A stretch of 34,896 bases of DNA, taken from the NCBI GenBank assembly GCA_009904015.1, contig WYEQ01000019.1, forward strand, positions 1 to 34,896. Reading direction: 5' to 3'. Shown here in pieces: positions 32,312 through 34,896 of this stretch; positions within the stretch are counted from its first letter, which is position 1; each line of letters opens with the position of its first letter. The stretch comes from Desulfurococcales archaeon (GTDB lineage: Archaea; Thermoproteota; Thermoprotei_A; Sulfolobales; Fervidicoccaceae). The position numbers were made by a program, and so were the translations under genes. The notes beneath the pieces were generated by a model that was not told the origin of the DNA, made no database searches, and saw nothing but the letters and a program-made list of their open reading frames with translations.

Positions 32312-33772
32312 TTATCTCACTCCTCTAAGGAAATCGGCTGCCGCTCCGCTCACGGTGTTTAGCACAGATCTGTTTAGCTGGCCGTCATCAAGATAATCTA
32401 TTGTATCGTATATTACTTGCTTGGTGTACCTTGGGTTGTGGAGGTATGCTCCCGGTTCGTGCAAGAACATGTTGAGGTTGAACGCTGCTCCTAGCACATC
32501 TTTGTTAGGCCATGCGGTAAAGGTCCTGTTCTGTGCATCATAGAAGTAGGGATACGAAGGCTTCCAGTATATTCCGTATTTCTCCTCTAGGAGCTTCTGT
32601 ATGGCTTTCAATGACTCCTCGTAGCCTATCTTTTTCTGGTTAACTAGATTTATCAAAGCTTGTTTGTCTCCGTGGCACGACTTGCACGTGGTTTCATAAG
32701 CAGTGATGTCTGTGATCGCGCCTGTTGCATTAGTTATTACTGCTTCAAACGTGTGGCTCTTGTTAGGCATGTGACAAGCTGTACAAGGGCTATCCGTGAA
32801 TGTTGCATGTATGGTCTGTCTACTATATGTTCTTCCCTCGTACTCATACGCAATGAAGCCGAATAGTGTTCCTCCTGCAACCGCGTAGTGAGAGTTGAAG
32901 GTGCCAAAGCTCGTGGTTATGTTCGTAGCCAACTTGATTCCTACTCCAGTTAGTCTACCGCTATGGCACGTTAAGCATAAATTAGATGCTCCTTTATCAC
33001 CGATGCTATCAATTATGGGTTTTAGCTGGGTTACCTGATTCGCTGGCAATATATAAGTAAATGGAGTTGGGCCTGGGTTTCTAAGCTCTGGTGTCGGTGC
33101 CTCTAGGCCTGGCACCTTGTGGCATGCCCAGCAGTACAACAGCTCTTTCTGCTGGCCTATCAGGTAGAATGTGTTGTTAGCTGGGTTATAGGCTGATGGA
33201 TTATCGGCAAAGTTCTTAAACCCGGTTGAAGTATGGCAGACCTGGCACGCAGCTCTCGCGGAGGCTTTGAAATCGTAGTATACCCATCCAGCAGCATCGC
33301 TACTGGTTATCGCTGCCGTCAAGTTGTTTTCTTTAATCTCTAGTAAGTAGCCACCGTGCCCCGAGAAGCCCCACTGAGCTAGAATAGGGGCAGATTCCTT
33401 GCCGAAGTGGCAGCCCACACAACCGTAAGCCGGGATAACGTTAATGCCCTCAACCTCAGGCGTGTTCGGGTTATCCTGGTGAGTTAGCAAGGCAAAGCGT
33501 ATTACCTCGCCTAGTACCTCCTCCTCCGGCCTACCAAGCGTGACTGTCTGTGTTAGTGTTTGTGTCAGCGTCTGTGTCACCGTATTAGTCTTTGTCTCTG
33601 TCACCGTTGCCGTAGCCGTCTTCTCAACCGTCTGAGTAGTAGTGAGGGGCTGAGTAACAGTTTTTGTCTGCGTAACCGTTATTTCCTGAGGCTTCTGCGT
33701 AGCAACAACTGCCCCAGCAATTATCACTACAAGAACTAGTAGTATCCAGGGAAGAGCCTTGCCTACATCCAT
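32312..33772 (-). CDS. Membrane-anchored six-heme c-type cytochrome with Thr-rich stalk
   Basis: A 486-aa secreted protein. An N-terminal membrane helix (~7-25) is followed by a Thr/Val/Gln-rich stalk (~31-78, TVTQT-type repeats), probably glycosylated. Six CxxCH heme sites follow at residues 118, 176, 214, 266, 330 and 363 (CVGCH, CQVCH, CWACH, CLTCH, CTACH, CKSCH). Other histidines that could be distal ligands include H139, H295, H322 and H340. The C-terminal ~120 residues lack heme sites and may be a packing domain. It is the likely main client of the ccm operon. I cannot name the family; neither a nitrite reductase nor a filament-forming cytochrome is supported by a specific motif. GGTGA precedes the ATG by 6 nt. 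Confidence 0.88.
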   Translation of the reverse strand: MDVGKALPWILLVLVVIIAGAVVATQKPQEITVTQTKTVTQPLTTTQTVEKTATATVTETKTNTVTQTLTQTLTQTVTLGRPEEEVLGEVIRFALLTHQDNPNTPEVEGINVIPAYGCVGCHFGKESAPILAQWGFSGHGGYLLEIKENNLTAAITSSDAAGWVYYDFKASARAACQVCHTSTGFKNFADNPSAYNPANNTFYLIGQQKELLYCWACHKVPGLEAPTPELRNPGPTPFTYILPANQVTQLKPIIDSIGDKGASNLCLTCHSGRLTGVGIKLATNITTSFGTFNSHYAVAGGTLFGFIAYEYEGRTYSRQTIHATFTDSPCTACHMPNKSHTFEAVITNATGAITDITAYETTCKSCHGDKQALINLVNQKKIGYEESLKAIQKLLEEKYGIYWKPSYPYFYDAQNRTFTAWPNKDVLGAAFNLNMFLHEPGAYLHNPRYTKQVIYDTIDYLDDGQLNRSVLNTVSGAAADFLRGVR

Positions 33773-33805
33773 TTTTGTTCACCAATTAAATGTTTAATTA
33801 ATTAT

Positions 33806-33825
33806 TATTAATGATGTCATTAATA
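33806..33825. promoter_or_regulatory. Operator-like 20-bp dyad in the cytochrome/FMN-protein promoter region
   Basis: TATTAATGA-TG-TCATTAATA has perfect 9-bp arms and lies 34-53 nt upstream of the cytochrome start, where its TATA box should be. It could bind a dimeric regulator of the cytochrome gene. The assignment rests on symmetry and position alone, in an A/T-rich region where chance dyads are common. Confidence 0.45.
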
Positions 33826-33873
33826 TTTTTTCTTGAAAATTAAATGAAATTTATATTATTTATATAATATAAA

Positions 33874-33913
33874 TTATACTTTATTAAAAAATCTTATACT
33901 TTATTAAAAAATC
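33874..33913. repeat. Tandem 20-bp direct repeat between the cytochrome and FMN-protein genes
   Basis: TTATACTTTATTAAAAAATC occurs twice head to tail (33874-33893 and 33894-33913), followed by a partial third unit (TATTAAAAG). Spacing of 20 bp is two helical turns, so paired protein binding is possible, as is simple slippage duplication. Confidence 0.8.
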
Positions 33914-33931
33914 TATTAAAAGATGCTTTTC

Positions 33932-33943
33932 AAAGTTTATATA
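33932..33943 (+). promoter_or_regulatory. Promoter of the FMN-binding protein gene
   Basis: AAAG followed by TTTATATA is a good BRE/box A. It predicts a start at ~33965, leaving a ~20-nt leader with GGTGA (33974-33978) 6 nt before the ATG at 33985. Confidence 0.6.
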
Positions 33944-33984
33944 CATGCATATCAATAATTAAGAATCAATAATGGTGACATTAC

Positions 33985-34809
33985 ATGACAATTAGCCGGA
34001 GAGCTATGGTGAAGTTAGGCTTAGCTCTGCCCATTATAGGCATAAGTATAATTGCTTACAGTGCCTCAAGAGAAGAGAAAGTAGAATCGTCTCTCGACCC
34101 ATGCGTTATTGCTCATATTCTACTCTATACTCCCGAGGTAACCCTTGGAGGCCAGGCATCTCTCTCCGCACTTGTCATCAACAGGAGCTTTGATGAAAGA
34201 GAATGCATAGTGGATCTAGTTGTTGATAACTACGTGGTGGATTCGAAGAAGGTTAGTATTCCTCCTCTTGACTTTGCCTATGTGAACATGAGCTTTAAGC
34301 CAAGCAGGGAGGGCATGTATGTTCTCGATATAGCTGGCTTCCAGAGCCTCCTTGTAGCCAGGGCGCCGCCGCCCAAGCCGCCTGTTCTCGAGCTACCTGA
34401 GGAGCTCAAAAAGAAGTTCCAATCTCTTCTCCCAGGCGCTGTCTCCTTCGAGGAGGTTACCACCGGCGATAAGGTTTACTACAAGGGGTTTGACTCTAAG
34501 GGAGAGCTGCTTGGTTATCTATTCCAAGTGACCGCCTTAGGGCTCACGGACAAACTCCTAGTAACAGCTGCTGTATCGCCCGACTACAAAATAGTAGCTA
34601 TAGACGTGGAGCCAGCCCCCGGAGCCGATCACTTATTCAACCCTGACATAGCTACTTCTAAGTTCGAGGACCAGTTCAAGGGTCTCGGCATGAACGATTT
34701 AGCTCTAAAGCCACAGGGAAAAATAGATGCCGTAACCATGGCAACTTATTCCTCAAAAGCCGTGGTAGAGGCGGTTAGGTCGTACTTGCAAGCAATAATG
34801 CAGTCATAA
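33985..34809 (+). CDS. Tat-exported FMN-binding (RnfG/NqrC-like) protein with CARDB-like domain
   Basis: A 274-aa protein. The N-terminus has a twin-arginine signal (MTISRRAMVKLGLALPIIGI). Residues ~40-125 look like a CARDB/Ig-like domain (LGGQASLSALVINRSFDERECIVDLVVDNYVV). After a proline-rich linker (APPPKPPVLELP), residues ~140-274 form an FMN-binding domain (VTTGDKVYYKG...GYLFQVTALG...VAIDVEPAPGADHLFNP). The flavinylation site is IDAVTMATYSSKAV (247-260): D248-x-x-T-x-A-T254, with M252 where the G of Dxx(S/T)GAT is usual. FMN would be linked through T254 by an ApbE enzyme, not found here. It diverges from the six-heme cytochrome and is probably its electron-transfer partner. Confidence 0.87.
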   Translation: MTISRRAMVKLGLALPIIGISIIAYSASREEKVESSLDPCVIAHILLYTPEVTLGGQASLSALVINRSFDERECIVDLVVDNYVVDSKKVSIPPLDFAYVNMSFKPSREGMYVLDIAGFQSLLVARAPPPKPPVLELPEELKKKFQSLLPGAVSFEEVTTGDKVYYKGFDSKGELLGYLFQVTALGLTDKLLVTAAVSPDYKIVAIDVEPAPGADHLFNPDIATSKFEDQFKGLGMNDLALKPQGKIDAVTMATYSSKAVVEAVRSYLQAIMQS

Positions 34810-34896
34810 ATAGCGCAGGCAGGAAGCGAATGAGGAAGGCCTCAACCAAGATTTCTTGCCATGTGTTTGGTTTTTTCGTTATTTAGGCATTCTTGG

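Noticed and set aside
34830-34896. Possible start of a next gene after the FMN protein (ATG 34830 or ATG 34861)
   Set aside because: The first frame meets TAG after 18 codons (34884-34886). The second has only 12 codons before the window ends and no clear ribosome-binding site. Too little to support.

Overview
The window looks like a chromosomal segment of a hyperthermophilic crenarchaeote (Thermoprotei, probably near Desulfurococcales; genus not resolved). Indicators are a TFB with the degenerate zinc ribbon typical of Crenarchaeota, a thermosome, RpoK, aIF1, pelota, LysW-type lysine/arginine genes (lysY, lysZ, a LysM-like Lrp), RNase Z, an intron-bearing tRNA-Met, AGA/ATA-rich codon use, and GGTGAT/GAGGTG ribosome-binding sites.

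Layout. 1-2600: the 3' end of codA, then tfb, aIF1 and a HAD phosphatase on the minus strand. 2704-4991: lysY-lysZ-lysM. 5000-7600: poorly characterised genes, including a two-gene set of winged-helix proteins, a 50-aa four-cysteine protein and a KaiC-like protein without a P-loop. 7588-10779: two metallo-beta-lactamase-fold proteins, thyX and an Mrr-like nuclease. 10947-12173: a LysN-like aminotransferase interrupted by an in-frame TAG. 12166-16180: a DUF2286-like gene, half a tRNA, a nucleotidyltransferase, a radical SAM protein, a TnpB relic, pelA, tRNA-Met and the other tRNA half. 16361-24870: mostly information-processing genes (TtuA-like protein, thermosome, rpoK, topA, prs, trmG10, RNase Z). 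24873-32263: a cytochrome c maturation operon of the variant System I type (CcmC, CxxxY-type CcmE, CcmA, CcmB, Trx-CcdA fusion, CcmF, then a DUF523/TudS-like gene). 32312-34809: a membrane-anchored six-heme cytochrome diverging from a Tat-exported FMN-binding protein.

The most striking result is a trans-split tRNA-Gln(UUG). Its 5' half lies at 12699-12736 (+) and its 3' half at 16158-16121 (-). The two assemble into a complete cloverleaf with perfect acceptor, anticodon and T stems. The 5' half carries a 16-nt trailer that is perfectly complementary to the leader of the 3' half. A single inversion of the 3.4 kb between them would restore an ordinary intron-containing tRNA-Gln gene followed by tRNA-Met, which suggests how the split arose.

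Other points of interest are the amber codon ending a perfect 20-bp inverted repeat in the aminotransferase, the TnpB relic at the end of pelA, two family members that have lost their nucleotide-binding loops (TtuA-like and KaiC-like), and a cytochrome/flavoprotein/Ccm module that points to extracytoplasmic electron transfer.
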